The position numbers and the translations under genes were made by a program. From Nitrospiraceae bacterium (lineage in GTDB: Bacteria > Nitrospirota > Nitrospiria > Nitrospirales > Nitrospiraceae), in contig CAKKRK010000129.1 in assembly GCA_919902665.1 (NCBI GenBank), positions 1 through 32,460 on the forward strand: a DNA stretch of 32,460 nt, given 5' to 3'. The notes under the pieces were generated by a model. The model did no database searches. It had not been told where the DNA came from and saw only the letters and a program-made list of their open reading frames with translations. This document shows, one piece after another, positions 1-9,413 of this stretch (position 1 is its first letter; every line of letters begins with the position of its first letter).

Positions 1-2284
1 TCCGTTGTTGCTCCAGTTGCGTCATCTCATGATAGTGGGTTGCGAATAATGTGCGCGCGCCCAACCTGGTGCAGTCGTGAATATATTCCGCAATTGCCCA
101 CGCGATACTCAGGCCATCGTAGGTGCTTGTGCCGCGCCCGATTTCATCCAACAGAATGAGGCTGCGGGAAGTCGCGTTTTGGAGAATGTTCGCGGTCTCC
201 ACCATTTCGACCATGAAGGTGCTCTGGCCCCCTGCGAGATTATCCGAGGCTCCCACTCTTGTGAAGATGCGATCGGTTAATCCAATCGTCGCTTCTGAAG
301 CGGGTACAAAGCTGCCAATCTGAGCCATCAAAATAATCAGTGCGACCTGACGAAGATAGGTGCTCTTTCCTGCCATGTTTGGTCCTGTAATGATCAGGAG
401 GCGGTTCAGTTCGAGGTCCAACACGGTATCATTCGGGACGAATACTGAATCCGTACAGAGTCGCTCGACGACCGGGTGACGACCTTCCCTGATGAGAAGG
501 GCACCGCCTTCAGTCACCGTTGGCTTGGTATATCGGTACAGAGCGGCCACCTCGGCCAATCCGGCGACGACATCAAGGAGCGCAAGGGCGGCTGCCATGG
601 CGTCCAATCGGTGGGCTTCTTGAGCCAAGCGAGATCGAAGCTGGATGAAAACCTCCTGCTCACGAGCCAGGAGCTTGGCCTCGGCTCCGGTGACACGTTC
701 TTCCAGCTCTTTCAATTCGGCGGTCATAAATCGCTCGGCATTGACCAGCGTTTGCTTGCGAATGTAGTCAGCGGGGACCCGGGCAAGATTGGCTTTGGTG
801 ATCTCGATGTAATAGCCAAACACCTGATTGTAACGGACCTTCAATGACTCAATGCCCGTTCGGTCACGTTCCTGTGTCTCGATTGCAGCGATCCAAGTTT
901 TTCCTTCCTTGCTGGCTTTCCGCAACTCGTCGATGACCGGGTCATAGCCATCTGTAAAGATGTTCCCGTCTCGAATGGAAGGTGAAGCATCAGGTCGGAT
1001 TGCACGCTCGATCACGTCGTAGAGATCCTGGCCGCTATCCCATGATGTTCGTGTCTGACAGAGCAGCAGACTCTGAAGCCGTGCTAGCTGGACATCAATC
1101 TCGGGCAAAACCGCAAGAGATTGCTTGAGGGCCAAAAGTTCTCGCGGACCGGCCAAGCCGAGTACGATGCGACTGCCAAGTCGTGCGATATCCTGGATCT
1201 CTCGCAAGGCGGTCCGTAATGCAGTCCTGACCTGCATGTGGTCCTTTAGTTCTTCGACCGCATCAAGACGCTGCCGTATCTGGTCGTCACGGAGTAATGG
1301 CCGTACCAGCCACTGGCGAAGGAGTCGACTTCCCATGGCCGTGGAGGTCCGATCCAGCACGCTCAGGAGCGTCGTAGACTTCCAACCCGGCGCGTTCTCG
1401 TTCGACAGCAATGGTTTGAGCAGTTCCAGGTTACGGATGGTAGTGCCATCTAGGTGCATGTATTCGTCTTTGCGCTGGATAGTAAATCGGCGAATATGAT
1501 CCAGAGGAACCGCCGGTTGAGTCTCGCGTAAGTACGATAAGACCGCGCCTGCCGCGCTACTGGCGGCAAGGCTGTCGGCACAGTCTAAGGCGTCAAAGTC
1601 CTGCACGTGGAAATGCGCCATTAAGGTTTGAGCAGCGGAGTGCTGGTTGAACGATGTGGGAGGCCGTTCACACAGGCGTGTTCCTACGATTTGTTGGATC
1701 CAAGCGGAGCATTCCGGGATGAGGGTTGCAGGAAAAAGCACTTCTCGAGGGTCCAGTCGAGAGATTTCATTCAATAGTTGCGTGACCGCGTGGGGACCGT
1801 GAAACTCCATTCCCCAAAATTCACCGGTTGAAACCTCAAGGACGGACAAGCCGATCGATCTTCCATGAATCATGTCTGATTGAACGACGAAAGCGACAAG
1901 GTAGTTGAGCTCGCACGGGGCGAGAAATTCTGTGTCTACGAGTGTGCCGGGAGTATAGAGCCTGACGACTTCACGGCGTACCAGACCTTTGGCGACCTTG
2001 GGATCTTCGACTTGCTCGCACAACGCCACGATGCGGCCAGCCTTCAATAACTTCGCGATATAGCCGGTTGCGGCATGATAGGGAACGCCGCATAGTGGAA
2101 CCGGATGGGCGCTGTTCTTATCGCGAGACGTAAGGGCGATCGATAAGAGTCGGGAAGCCTCCTGAGCGTCCTCGTAGAACATCTCATAAAAATCCCCGAC
2201 CCGAAAAAACAGTATGGCTTCAGGGTATCCCTGCTTGATATCCCGATACTGCCGCATCAGCGGGCTCAGGGTCTGGTCACTCAT
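1..2284 (-). CDS. mutS: DNA mismatch repair protein MutS (3' end outside the window)
   Basis: MutS binds base mismatches and small loops and uses ATP to recruit MutL. The reading frame is open for 761 codons from an ATG at 2284 down to the left edge, so about 90-120 C-terminal residues are missing compared with the usual 850-880. The N-terminal mismatch-binding motif is visible in GDFYEMF (F32, E34). The C-terminal ATPase shows Walker A GPNMAGKST (from residue 634), Walker B LLLDEIGRGTSTYDG (D713, E714) and the ATHYHEM signature (H750, H752). The start overlaps the stop of the upstream LapA-like gene by 8 bases (ATGAGTGA), which implies translational coupling and makes mutS the last visible gene of the pdxJ operon. 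The motif set is MutS1, not the Smr-containing MutS2. Identity is certain; only the length is incomplete. Confidence 0.97.
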   Translation of the reverse strand, partial: MSDQTLSPLMRQYRDIKQGYPEAILFFRVGDFYEMFYEDAQEASRLLSIALTSRDKNSAHPVPLCGVPYHAATGYIAKLLKAGRIVALCEQVEDPKVAKGLVRREVVRLYTPGTLVDTEFLAPCELNYLVAFVVQSDMIHGRSIGLSVLEVSTGEFWGMEFHGPHAVTQLLNEISRLDPREVLFPATLIPECSAWIQQIVGTRLCERPPTSFNQHSAAQTLMAHFHVQDFDALDCADSLAASSAAGAVLSYLRETQPAVPLDHIRRFTIQRKDEYMHLDGTTIRNLELLKPLLSNENAPGWKSTTLLSVLDRTSTAMGSRLLRQWLVRPLLRDDQIRQRLDAVEELKDHMQVRTALRTALREIQDIARLGSRIVLGLAGPRELLALKQSLAVLPEIDVQLARLQSLLLCQTRTSWDSGQDLYDVIERAIRPDASPSIRDGNIFTDGYDPVIDELRKASKEGKTWIAAIETQERDRTGIESLKVRYNQVFGYYIEITKANLARVPADYIRKQTLVNAERFMTAELKELEERVTGAEAKLLAREQEVFIQLRSRLAQEAHRLDAMAAALALLDVVAGLAEVAALYRYTKPTVTEGGALLIREGRHPVVERLCTDSVFVPNDTVLDLELNRLLIITGPNMAGKSTYLRQVALIILMAQIGSFVPASEATIGLTDRIFTRVGASDNLAGGQSTFMVEMVETANILQNATSRSLILLDEIGRGTSTYDGLSIAWAIAEYIHDCTRLGARTLFATHYHEMTQLEQQR

Positions 2285-2621
2285 CAGTAAAGTCTCTCGA
2301 AGACTCCATCGGTATGGGAGCGTGGGTGCGTCCAGACATCTTCTCAAGCGACTGCCGAAGTCGCTCTAAGTTTGATTCAGCTTCCTGTAAGGCCTTTGTC
2401 TTACGTCGAAGATCGATACGTCCACGTATCCAGGGGGGAAACAACAAGATGGCTGCGACCAAAAGGCCGATGAGAAATCCAGCCATAATGGGTTTGTAAA
2501 TGGGAGTTGAGGCTTCGAGCAATCCAAAGAAATAGCGGAGTGTGACTTCCTGCTCTTGGTTTTGAAGGAAGAAGGCCAACGAAAGGAGCACAACAATGCC
2601 GATTAGAATCAGTCGAGTCAT
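2277..2621 (-). CDS. LapA-domain (DUF1049-like) inner-membrane protein
   Basis: This 114-residue protein has a hydrophobic segment at about residues 3-19, a short periplasmic loop with the NQEQEVTLRYFFG pattern, and a second hydrophobic segment at about 44-63. It then has a basic patch (RGRIDLRRK) and a predicted coiled coil at about 74-95. That is the layout of the LapA/YciS family (lipopolysaccharide assembly protein A domain), which in E. coli acts with LapB in controlling LPS synthesis. Whether that role applies here is inference. The start ATG overlaps the tsaE stop by 4 bases and its stop overlaps mutS, so it is embedded in the operon. No LapB partner lies next to it. The family call is good; the function is uncertain. 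Confidence 0.8.
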   Translation of the reverse strand: MTRLILIGIVVLLSLAFFLQNQEQEVTLRYFFGLLEASTPIYKPIMAGFLIGLLVAAILLFPPWIRGRIDLRRKTKALQEAESNLERLRQSLEKMSGRTHAPIPMESSRDFTDE

Positions 2622-3160
2622 CGCGGCGAAGTCTTTCTGTTTGGTTGGAGGATTGGCGGGGATAATCGAGGGGTTCGACGCCAGATCTTTTTGATGCGGG
2701 CGAGAAGTAAGCGGGAGCGTGAACCTCGTGCTTCCAACCGAGCGCTTCTGGTCATCCTGGTTCGATGGGAGAGCCTCACTTCAAGTCGGTCATCCGGAAG
2801 CAGCTGGGGAAACCGATCTGCCCACTCAATGGCGACAGCCACGTCACCCGCAAGGTACTCGGACAGTCCAATCGATTCGGCTTCTTCAGGCGTCTGCAAC
2901 CGATACAGGTCGATATGAATGACCGGAAGCCTCCCTTGGTATTCATGGACCAGCAGGAACGTCGGACTCGTGACCGCAGCAGATGGGACTCCAAGGCCAG
3001 CCACGACCCCGCGGACCAGTGCTGTCTTACCAGCTCCTAATTCACCGATCAAGGCAAGTACCTCACCTCCACGAAGCAACTGGCCAATGGCATATCCGAA
3101 TGATTCTGTCTTGCCAGGAGATGAGAGGAGAAGGTCCAGAGAGCTGACAGATGTAGCCAT
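2618..3160 (-). CDS. tsaE: tRNA threonylcarbamoyladenosine biosynthesis ATPase TsaE
   Basis: TsaE is the ATPase that works with TsaB and TsaD to place threonylcarbamoyl on A37 of ANN-decoding tRNAs. The sequence shows the P-loop GELGAGKT (residues 39-46), the SPTF switch (65-68), HIDLYRL (82-88, D84) and EWADR (112-116), all typical of the family. At 180 residues it is 20-30 longer than usual. The extra part is an Arg/Pro-rich tail after about residue 140, not a known domain. It follows the hydrate-repair gene by 9 bases and overlaps the LapA-like gene by 4, so all are probably co-transcribed. A pdxJ, nnr, tsaE order is seen in other bacteria, often with acpS in between; acpS is absent here. 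Confidence 0.95.
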   Translation of the reverse strand: MATSVSSLDLLLSSPGKTESFGYAIGQLLRGGEVLALIGELGAGKTALVRGVVAGLGVPSAAVTSPTFLLVHEYQGRLPVIHIDLYRLQTPEEAESIGLSEYLAGDVAVAIEWADRFPQLLPDDRLEVRLSHRTRMTRSARLEARGSRSRLLLARIKKIWRRTPRLSPPILQPNRKTSPR

Positions 3161-3169
3161 AGGACGTCC

Positions 3170-4768
3170 TCACATGGGATCGTTCCGCATTTTCTCATTG
3201 GTCTCGCTTGATGGAGCCTGACGCATAAGCTTGAGGGCATAGGGAATCTCCTCGATGACGTCACTCGAGATCAACCCGGCTTGTCCCTTTCTCGCTGAAG
3301 CCAAATCCCCGGCGACGCCATGTAGGTAGGTGGCGGCACAGGCCGCTTCCCAGGAGGGTACGCCTTGGGCCAAGAGTCCCACGATCATGCCGGTCAAGAC
3401 ATCGCCTGTTCCAGCAGTTGCCATGCCAGGATTACCCGTCGGGCAAATAGCGACGACTCCATCAGGTCTAGCGACGACGGTCCGAGCCCCTTTCAGAACG
3501 ACGAACAGTCCTCGTTCTCGTGCGAAGCGGGTAGCAGTACCGATCCGATCGCTGTTGACGGTCTGAGGCGTTGCGTCAGCCTCCAGTCGTGCCATTTCTC
3601 CAGGGTGGGGGGTGATGATTGGCGGTGTTTTGCAAGCCGCCAGAAGGGCAGTCCGTCCGGTCAACGCATTCAGGGCGTCCGCATCCAACACAGCCGGTCG
3701 GTCCAGCTGTTTCGTTAAGGCCCGGACCAGTTCCACCGTTTCAGGATGAGTTGATAGACCTGGACCGATAGCGATAGCAGTTCTCGCCTCCATGAAGGCG
3801 ACGAGCCGATCGAATGCGGTTCGCGCCAAGGTGCGCGCTTTAGTTTCAGGCATCGGAATCGTCATCGCTTCTAATAACTTTGCTTCCAATACATCGTTCA
3901 CACTCGTAGGGATTGCAACAGTCACGAGGCCCGCACCGACACGCAGGGCCGCCCGAGCGGCCATGGCGGCTGCGCCGGTTTTGCCGACGGATCCTGCGAT
4001 AATACCGGCATGGCCGAAGGTTCCCTTGTGACTCGATGGCAGCCGTTTCGGCAGGTATGTGCGCACCACATGTGGTGTCATCAAGGTCGTTCGGCTCTGG
4101 ACCGCGTCAATGTAGGCTGGTGGAATTCCAATGTCCACGAGTGCCACCTCTCCAGCGAGGTCGATCCCATCATTTTGATAGAAGCCTAACTTCGGTAGCC
4201 CAAAGGTCACGGTAAGGAAGGCACGAATGGCTCGGCCAAGGACCGTTCCAGTATCAGCATGGAGGCCCGATGGAAGATCAACGGCTACCACGGGACGACC
4301 GGTTTCATTGATGCAGTCAATGGCCTCGGCATAGCGCCCGGTGACAGTAGCGGAGAGGCCTGTTCCGAGGAGGGCATCAATGAGGATATCACTATCCTGC
4401 AAGAGTGTTTGCGCCTGGGCCTTGGACGCATAGAGGTAGACGGAGGACTTCCCTGCGCCACGAACGAATTGCTTATACATGGTGGCAGCATCACGGCTCA
4501 GTTCGGACGTGGGCGTCACGACAAGAACGCGCACGTTCGCATGCCGTCGACGGAGGAGGCGCGCAACAACGAATCCATCCCCCCCATTGTTGCCTTTGCC
4601 GCACACAATGGTGACTCTCTTGCCCCGTACGGGCCCCAACCGTTGCTCAAGGCAAGAGACAACGCCCGAGCCGGCACGTTCCATCAATGTGGTCGCTGGG
4701 ATACGAGCCTCTGAAATCGTCCGGCGGTCGAGTGCCTGCATCTGTGCAGCGGTAATAATCTTGGTCAT
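3170..4768 (-). CDS. nnr: Bifunctional NAD(P)H-hydrate epimerase / ADP-dependent NAD(P)H-hydrate dehydratase
   Basis: This enzyme repairs NADH and NADPH damaged by hydration. The N-terminal YjeF_N half (about residues 1-215) epimerises the R and S hydrates and shows GKGNNGGDGF (57-66), DALLGTG and AVDLPSG. The C-terminal ribokinase-like half (about 230-515) dehydrates S-NAD(P)HX at the expense of ADP. It shows KGTFGHAGIIAGS, VLDADALNAL, ITPHPGEMARL and the catalytic GTGD (453-456). The length of 532 residues is normal for the fused form. It lies 50 bases downstream of pdxJ and 9 bases upstream of tsaE on the same strand. The ATG at 4768 begins MTKIITAAQMQALD, the usual N-terminus of the family, so the start is secure. 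Confidence 0.96.
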   Translation of the reverse strand: MTKIITAAQMQALDRRTISEARIPATTLMERAGSGVVSCLEQRLGPVRGKRVTIVCGKGNNGGDGFVVARLLRRRHANVRVLVVTPTSELSRDAATMYKQFVRGAGKSSVYLYASKAQAQTLLQDSDILIDALLGTGLSATVTGRYAEAIDCINETGRPVVAVDLPSGLHADTGTVLGRAIRAFLTVTFGLPKLGFYQNDGIDLAGEVALVDIGIPPAYIDAVQSRTTLMTPHVVRTYLPKRLPSSHKGTFGHAGIIAGSVGKTGAAAMAARAALRVGAGLVTVAIPTSVNDVLEAKLLEAMTIPMPETKARTLARTAFDRLVAFMEARTAIAIGPGLSTHPETVELVRALTKQLDRPAVLDADALNALTGRTALLAACKTPPIITPHPGEMARLEADATPQTVNSDRIGTATRFARERGLFVVLKGARTVVARPDGVVAICPTGNPGMATAGTGDVLTGMIVGLLAQGVPSWEAACAATYLHGVAGDLASARKGQAGLISSDVIEEIPYALKLMRQAPSSETNEKMRNDPM

Positions 4769-4818
4769 GGTGAACCGACGAGAAGAACGGGTGGCGCCAG
4801 CAGGTCGACGATCTCAAC

Positions 4819-5532
4819 TCAACTGAGTAGGGCCTTCATTTCTTTCACGGCTTCTACGAGACCGACGAGGACCGCCCGAGCGATGATACTGTGTCCGATG
4901 TTGTACTCGACGATTTCGGGAATATGCGTCAAACGTTTGATGTTGCGGTAATTCAGTCCATGCCCGGCATTGACACCGATCCCAAGCTTGTAGGCCAGCT
5001 TGGCTGCGTGAGTAATGGCTTCGAATTCCGCATCGGCTTCTTTAGAGCGGGTGGCGTTCGCGTATCGACCGGTATGCAGCTCCACGAAATCAGCTGCAAC
5101 CTTGTGCGCAGCCCTGATCTGATTCAGATCGGGCTCAACAAAGACACTGACGGGAATCCCCCCGTTATGTAACAGAGTCACAATGCTCTGAATTCGGTCA
5201 CGATGCCCGGCGATATCGAGGCCCCCTTCAGTGGTAAGTTCCTGTCGCTTCTCGGGTACCAATGTGACCAGGTCGGGCTTGATGTTCAGGGCGATCTTCG
5301 CCATGTCTGCGTCGGCCGCCATTTCAAGGTCGAGCTTCGTCCGGGTTATTTCACGAAGGAGTTGAAGATCTCGATCTTGGATATGGCGCCGATCTTCCCG
5401 CAGGTGGACGACCAGGCCGTCCGCTCCGGCCAGCTCGACAAGCACCGCAGCTGCCAAGGGATCTGGATCGGTTCCTCCACGTGCTTGCCGCAACGTCGCT
5501 ACATGGTCGATATTCACACCAAGCCGGGCCAT
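4819..5532 (-). CDS. pdxJ: Pyridoxine 5'-phosphate synthase PdxJ
   Basis: PdxJ condenses 1-deoxyxylulose 5-phosphate with 3-amino-2-oxopropyl phosphate to give pyridoxine 5'-phosphate, the ring-closing step of the DXP-dependent vitamin B6 route. At 237 residues it is the normal length. Visible signatures are [14 protein letters not shown] (7-20), [44 protein letters not shown] and [12 protein letters not shown], which together carry the phosphate-binding and catalytic Glu/His residues. The ATG at 5532 is preceded by a strong Shine-Dalgarno (AAGGAGGAGGG read on the minus strand). It is the first gene of the minus-strand operon, and its promoter must lie in the divergent gap up to about 5716; I see no convincing one. 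Confidence 0.97.
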   Translation of the reverse strand: MARLGVNIDHVATLRQARGGTDPDPLAAAVLVELAGADGLVVHLREDRRHIQDRDLQLLREITRTKLDLEMAADADMAKIALNIKPDLVTLVPEKRQELTTEGGLDIAGHRDRIQSIVTLLHNGGIPVSVFVEPDLNQIRAAHKVAADFVELHTGRYANATRSKEADAEFEAITHAAKLAYKLGIGVNAGHGLNYRNIKRLTHIPEIVEYNIGHSIIARAVLVGLVEAVKEMKALLS

Positions 5533-5716
5533 CCCTCCTCCTTACATCCAGTCAGTCCGAGAACAAGTACGTGAAACAGGCTAGCGCCATTAATCTAGCG
5601 ATAGTAGTAGCAGAAAGGAGCGAGAGGGGGCAAGAACGGGTTCGTGGATTGGTGAAGAACCGGATGAGGAGTAGGCGCATCTGACAACTTCGGAACCCCG
5701 TAGAAAGTTAGGTAAA

Positions 5717-5745
5717 TTGACTCGACCAAAGCCCTCCATTAGAAT
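5717..5745 (+). promoter_or_regulatory. Sigma70-type promoter for the aspartate-family operon
   Basis: TTGACT at 5717-5722 and TAGAAT at 5740-5745 are separated by exactly 17 bases, close to the consensus. Transcription would start near 5752, giving a leader of about 77 bases before the preferred ATG at 5829. The elements are seen directly; use as a promoter is inference. Confidence 0.6.
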
Positions 5746-5765
5746 AGGGCCTTTCAGGATCCCTT

Positions 5766-5789
5766 CACTCATTCTTATTGGGATGAGTG
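5766..5789 (+). promoter_or_regulatory. Small hairpin in the leader of the aminotransferase gene
   Basis: CACTCAT (5766-5772) and ATGAGTG (5783-5789) form a perfect 7-bp stem with a 10-base loop. It lies about 15 bases after the predicted transcription start and would bury the GTG at 5787 in its stem, which argues against that codon as the start. It has no U-tract, so it is not a simple terminator. Confidence 0.35.
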
Positions 5790-5828
5790 AGTTTTGAGAA
5801 ATATTTAATAGCAGTCAAAAGGAAGTTC

Positions 5829-7025
5829 ATGGGGCTGGGCGAAGGTTTTTATCGAATCAAGCGACTCCCACCGTACGTGTTCGCGCAAGTTCAATCACTC
5901 AAGCTTGAGGCTCGCCAACGTGGGCAAGACATTATTGATTTTGGGATGGGGAATCCCGATCAACCGACCCCGCCTCATATCGTCGAGAAGATGATCGAGG
6001 CCGCCCGTAAAGGAACGAATCATCGTTACTCGGCCTCGCGCGGCATCACGAAGCTACGGCATGCGATCTGTGGGTGGTACAAGCGAAACTATGGTGTTGA
6101 TCTGGATCCGGAGACTGAAGCAATTGTCACCATCGGATCAAAAGAAGGTCTCGCCCACCTGGCCTTGGCCCTGATCGGCCCGGGCGATGTGGTCCTGACC
6201 CCAACGCCGACGTATCCCATCCACATGTACAGCTTCATTATTGCGGGTGGTGAGGTCCGCGGTATCGAACTCCGTCAGGATAGCGATTTTTTCGAAAATC
6301 TGACGCGCGTCTATCGGCAGACGTTTCCGAGACCGAAGATTCTCGTCATCAATTTCCCCCACAATCCTACGACGGCCGTCGTGGATTTGGAGTTCTTCAA
6401 GAAGATCGTGGCGTTTGCCAAGGAGCACAACGTCATCGTCATCCACGACCTCGCCTATGCCGACCTGGTGTTTGACGGGTATAAGGCGCCGAGCTTTCTT
6501 CAGGTCCCGGGCGCCAAAGACTGCGGGGTAGAATTCTATACCCTGTCCAAGGCCTACAGCATGCCCGGCTGGCGAGTAGGATTTTGTGTAGGTAATCGAG
6601 AGGTCGTTGGAGCGCTGGGAAAGATCAAGAGCTATCTCGACTATGGTATTTTTCAGCCAATTCAGATCGCCAGTGTGATCGCCTTGAATGGGCCGCAGGA
6701 CTGTGTCAAGGATACTGTTCTGCGCTACCAAAAGCGCAGGGATGTCCTCGTGGGAGGGCTGAATCGGATCGGCTGGCAAGTCGCAAAGCCTCTGGCTACG
6801 ATGTTTGTGTGGGCGCGTATCCCTGTGCCCTATCGCCACATGGGATCCTTGGAGTTTTCAAAACTCTTACTCAAAGAGGCAAAAGTGGCCGTTTCTCCGG
6901 GGATCGGATTCGGTGAAGGCGGTGATGAATACGTGCGGTTTGGGCTGGTAGAAAACGAACATCGTACCCGGCAGGCCGTCAGAGGAATTCGTAAAGCCCT
7001 CAAGCTTGATGGGGATGAGGAATGA
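5829..7025 (+). CDS. Class I/II PLP-dependent aminotransferase (AlaC / LL-DAP aminotransferase-like)
   Basis: This fold-type I aminotransferase (398 residues from the ATG at 5829) transfers amino groups using PLP. The N-terminus [12 protein letters not shown] followed by [10 protein letters not shown] is typical of the AlaC (glutamate-pyruvate) group. PLP contacts are seen in [15 protein letters not shown] and [13 protein letters not shown], with Schiff-base lysine K241; the Arg of YVRFGLVEN would bind the substrate carboxylate. The frame extends to a GTG at 5787, but the ATG at 5829 has a good AAGGAAG ribosome site and matches relatives. The stop overlaps the homoserine dehydrogenase start by 4 bases. 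Placement at the head of a threonine/lysine operon suggests an aspartate-, alanine- or diaminopimelate-related substrate; sequence alone does not decide which. Confidence 0.9.
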   Translation: MGLGEGFYRIKRLPPYVFAQVQSLKLEARQRGQDIIDFGMGNPDQPTPPHIVEKMIEAARKGTNHRYSASRGITKLRHAICGWYKRNYGVDLDPETEAIVTIGSKEGLAHLALALIGPGDVVLTPTPTYPIHMYSFIIAGGEVRGIELRQDSDFFENLTRVYRQTFPRPKILVINFPHNPTTAVVDLEFFKKIVAFAKEHNVIVIHDLAYADLVFDGYKAPSFLQVPGAKDCGVEFYTLSKAYSMPGWRVGFCVGNREVVGALGKIKSYLDYGIFQPIQIASVIALNGPQDCVKDTVLRYQKRRDVLVGGLNRIGWQVAKPLATMFVWARIPVPYRHMGSLEFSKLLLKEAKVAVSPGIGFGEGGDEYVRFGLVENEHRTRQAVRGIRKALKLDGDEE

Positions 7026-8335
7026 GATCGCGTATCGGAATCGGGATTGTGGGCTTCGGTACGGTCGGCACCGGAGTTGCCAAGATCCTTCTCGATAATG
7101 CCGCCCTCATTACCCGGCGCGTCGGTGTCCCGGTCGAACTCGTTCGCGTGGCAGATCGGGATATTATCAGGGATCGTGGCGTAACCTTGGCTGCCGGGGT
7201 ATTGACGACCGACAGCAGACAGGTTCTGTCTGCTCCAGACATCGATATCGTCATTGAGCTCATCGGCGGATACGATACGGCCAAACGCATCATCCTGGAT
7301 GCGATCCTGGCCGGGAAGCATGTGGTGACGGCAAATAAAGCGCTCTTGGCGCTTCACGGAGAAGAAATTTTCGACGCCGCCGTGCGTAAAGGAGTGGATG
7401 TCGGATTTGAAGCCAGCGTCGGCGGCGGGATTCCCGTTATTCGTGCGTTGACGGAAGGCTTAGCCGGTAATACGATCGAATCCATCTACGGCATTATCAA
7501 CGGGACGTCCAACTATATTTTGTCCAGAATGACCCGTGAAGGGCACAGTTTCGAGGAAGTACTCGCCGACGCACAGCGGGCTGGGTATGCTGAAGCTGAT
7601 CCGACGTTTGATGTGGCCGGGATCGATTCGGCACACAAGCTGGCTATCCTCGTCAACCTTGCCTATGGAACCCCGGTCAACTTCAAGGACATCTATACGG
7701 AAGGGATTACAAGCATCACGCCGATCGATATTGCCTACGCGAAGCAGTTTGGTTTCACGATCAAGCTGCTCGGTATCGCAAAACTGGTAGATGGAGAGAT
7801 TGAGGCGCGGGTTCATCCTACGATGCTTCCCTCGACGTCTCCGATTGCCCAGGTTGAGGATGTGTACAATGCCATCCAGCTTGTCGGTGATGCGGTCGGT
7901 GACGTCGTCCTCTATGGTCGGGGGGCCGGATCCATGCCGACCGGGAGTGCCGTGGTCAGCGACGTGATTGCGATCGGGCGAAATCTTTTAAAAAACAGCG
8001 CCGGTCGCGTACCAGTGGCGTCGTTTCAGCCGGATCAGCGCCGGCCGCTCCGGCTGAGATCGATGGAAGAGATCAGCTCACTCTATTACCTCAGGTTTAC
8101 CGTTGTAGACCGACCCGGCGTGTTGGCGCAGATCGCTGGTGAGTTGGGACGCTGTGGAATCAGCATTTCGTCGATGGTGCAACAGGGACGCCGCGAAGGA
8201 CAGACCGTGCCGATTGTCATCAAGACACATGTGGCGAAGGAGCGGGATGTCCAGACTGCGTTGCGTGAAATCAATCGGAAGGCGTTCGTTTCCGAGTCGC
8301 CGACGCTGATTCGTATTGAAGGCAAGGATGAGTAA
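7022..8335 (+). CDS. hom: Homoserine dehydrogenase with C-terminal ACT domain
   Basis: It reduces aspartate semialdehyde to homoserine with NAD(P)H, the branch point to threonine and methionine. The N-terminal Rossmann motif is GFGTVG (11-16). The middle part shows the family pattern VTANKALLA and the catalytic region [14 protein letters not shown] followed by [24 protein letters not shown]-terminal ACT domain (about 352-425, [16 protein letters not shown]) suggests feedback control by threonine, as in other monofunctional enzymes of this 437-residue length. The ATG overlaps the aminotransferase stop (ATGA) and has a GGATGAGG ribosome site. It lies 3 bases upstream of thrC. Not fused to aspartokinase, which is encoded separately at 10628. 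Confidence 0.97.
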   Translation: MRSRIGIGIVGFGTVGTGVAKILLDNAALITRRVGVPVELVRVADRDIIRDRGVTLAAGVLTTDSRQVLSAPDIDIVIELIGGYDTAKRIILDAILAGKHVVTANKALLALHGEEIFDAAVRKGVDVGFEASVGGGIPVIRALTEGLAGNTIESIYGIINGTSNYILSRMTREGHSFEEVLADAQRAGYAEADPTFDVAGIDSAHKLAILVNLAYGTPVNFKDIYTEGITSITPIDIAYAKQFGFTIKLLGIAKLVDGEIEARVHPTMLPSTSPIAQVEDVYNAIQLVGDAVGDVVLYGRGAGSMPTGSAVVSDVIAIGRNLLKNSAGRVPVASFQPDQRRPLRLRSMEEISSLYYLRFTVVDRPGVLAQIAGELGRCGISISSMVQQGRREGQTVPIVIKTHVAKERDVQTALREINRKAFVSESPTLIRIEGKDE

Positions 8336-8338
8336 TCG

Positions 8339-9397
8339 ATGAACCCTTGGCGTGGAGTGATTGAGGAGTATCGTAAATTCCTCCCCGTGACGGAGAAGAC
8401 TCCTGTGATCAGCCTGGGAGAGGGCTGCACCCCTCTGATTCGAGCCACGAGATTGGCTCAGGCCATCGCGCCAGGAGTCGAACTCTATCTGAAGTTCGAA
8501 GGGGCCAATCCAACCGGTTCCTTTAAGGACCGTGGTATGACATTGGCCATCTCGAAGGCGGTGGAAAGCGGTGCGCGGGCTGTGATGTGTGCGTCGACCG
8601 GCAACACCTCCGCCTCGGCCGCCGCCTACGGCGCGCGCGCAGGGTTGTCCGTTTTCGTGCTGATTCCAGCCGGCAAGATCGCGATGGGTAAGCTGTCTCA
8701 GGCGATGATGCATCAGGCCACGGTGATCCAGATCGAAGGCAACTTTGATCAGGCCCTGACGCTCGTCAAGGAGTTTTCGACCACACTGGCCATTGAATTG
8801 GTGAACTCGGTGAATCCGTTCCGGATTGACGGGCAGAAGACTGCGGCTTTTGAGGTGTGTGATCAACTCGGCGGGGCTCCGACACTTCATGTGTTGCCGG
8901 TCGGGAACGCTGGAAATATCACAGCCTATTGGAAAGGGTACCAAGAATATCGTGCGGCCAATCAGATTTCGAGGGTGCCCCGCATGATGGGATTTCAAGC
9001 CGCTGGTGCTGCTCCCATCGTGTTGGGCCGAGTTGTTGAGCAACCGCAGACCATTGCCACGGCCATTCGAATCGGTAATCCCGCCAGCTGGTCTTCAGCA
9101 GTAAAGGCGGTTGAGGAATCTGCGGGCGCGATCGATCTGGTGACTGATGAGGAAATTCTCCAGGCCTACACCATGGTGGCGGCAACCGAAGGGGTCTTTT
9201 GTGAACCGGCTTCCGCTGCGTCCGTCGCCGGCGTGGCCAAATTGCATCGAACTGGTGGTCTACGAGAAGGAGAGACAGTTGTATGTACGTTGACGGGGCA
9301 TGGTTTGAAAGATGCCGATACGGCAATCAGCGTGTCGAAACAACCGCAGACGGTCAAGGCGACGCGCGAGGACGTGGCTCGTCTGTTGAAAGTCTGA
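8339..9397 (+). CDS. thrC: Threonine synthase
   Basis: ThrC converts O-phosphohomoserine to threonine with PLP. At 352 residues it is the short form common in Gram-positives, Aquificales and Nitrospirota. The PLP lysine is K63 in [11 protein letters not shown]. Other marks are [19 protein letters not shown], the glycine loop [16 protein letters not shown] for the PLP phosphate, and [10 protein letters not shown]. The start is 3 bases after the homoserine dehydrogenase stop, with a GGATGAG ribosome site inside hom. Its substrate requires a homoserine kinase, yet no GHMP-type thrB is present; the next gene is the ApgM-like protein, the natural candidate for that step. Confidence 0.96.
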   Translation: MNPWRGVIEEYRKFLPVTEKTPVISLGEGCTPLIRATRLAQAIAPGVELYLKFEGANPTGSFKDRGMTLAISKAVESGARAVMCASTGNTSASAAAYGARAGLSVFVLIPAGKIAMGKLSQAMMHQATVIQIEGNFDQALTLVKEFSTTLAIELVNSVNPFRIDGQKTAAFEVCDQLGGAPTLHVLPVGNAGNITAYWKGYQEYRAANQISRVPRMMGFQAAGAAPIVLGRVVEQPQTIATAIRIGNPASWSSAVKAVEESAGAIDLVTDEEILQAYTMVAATEGVFCEPASAASVAGVAKLHRTGGLREGETVVCTLTGHGLKDADTAISVSKQPQTVKATREDVARLLKV

Positions 9398-9413
9398 GAG
9401 ACGTGTGGATCTT

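Noticed and set aside
476..847. Plus-strand open frame inside mutS
   Set aside because: The minus strand is a continuous MutS reading frame here; the plus-strand frame is a shadow.
6138..6839. 233-residue antisense open frame inside the aminotransferase
   Set aside because: The opposite strand encodes conserved PLP-enzyme motifs throughout; this frame shows none.
8078..9043. 321-residue antisense open frame across hom and thrC
   Set aside because: It lies opposite two clearly identified enzymes; its composition is that of a reverse-frame shadow and it has no recognisable domain.
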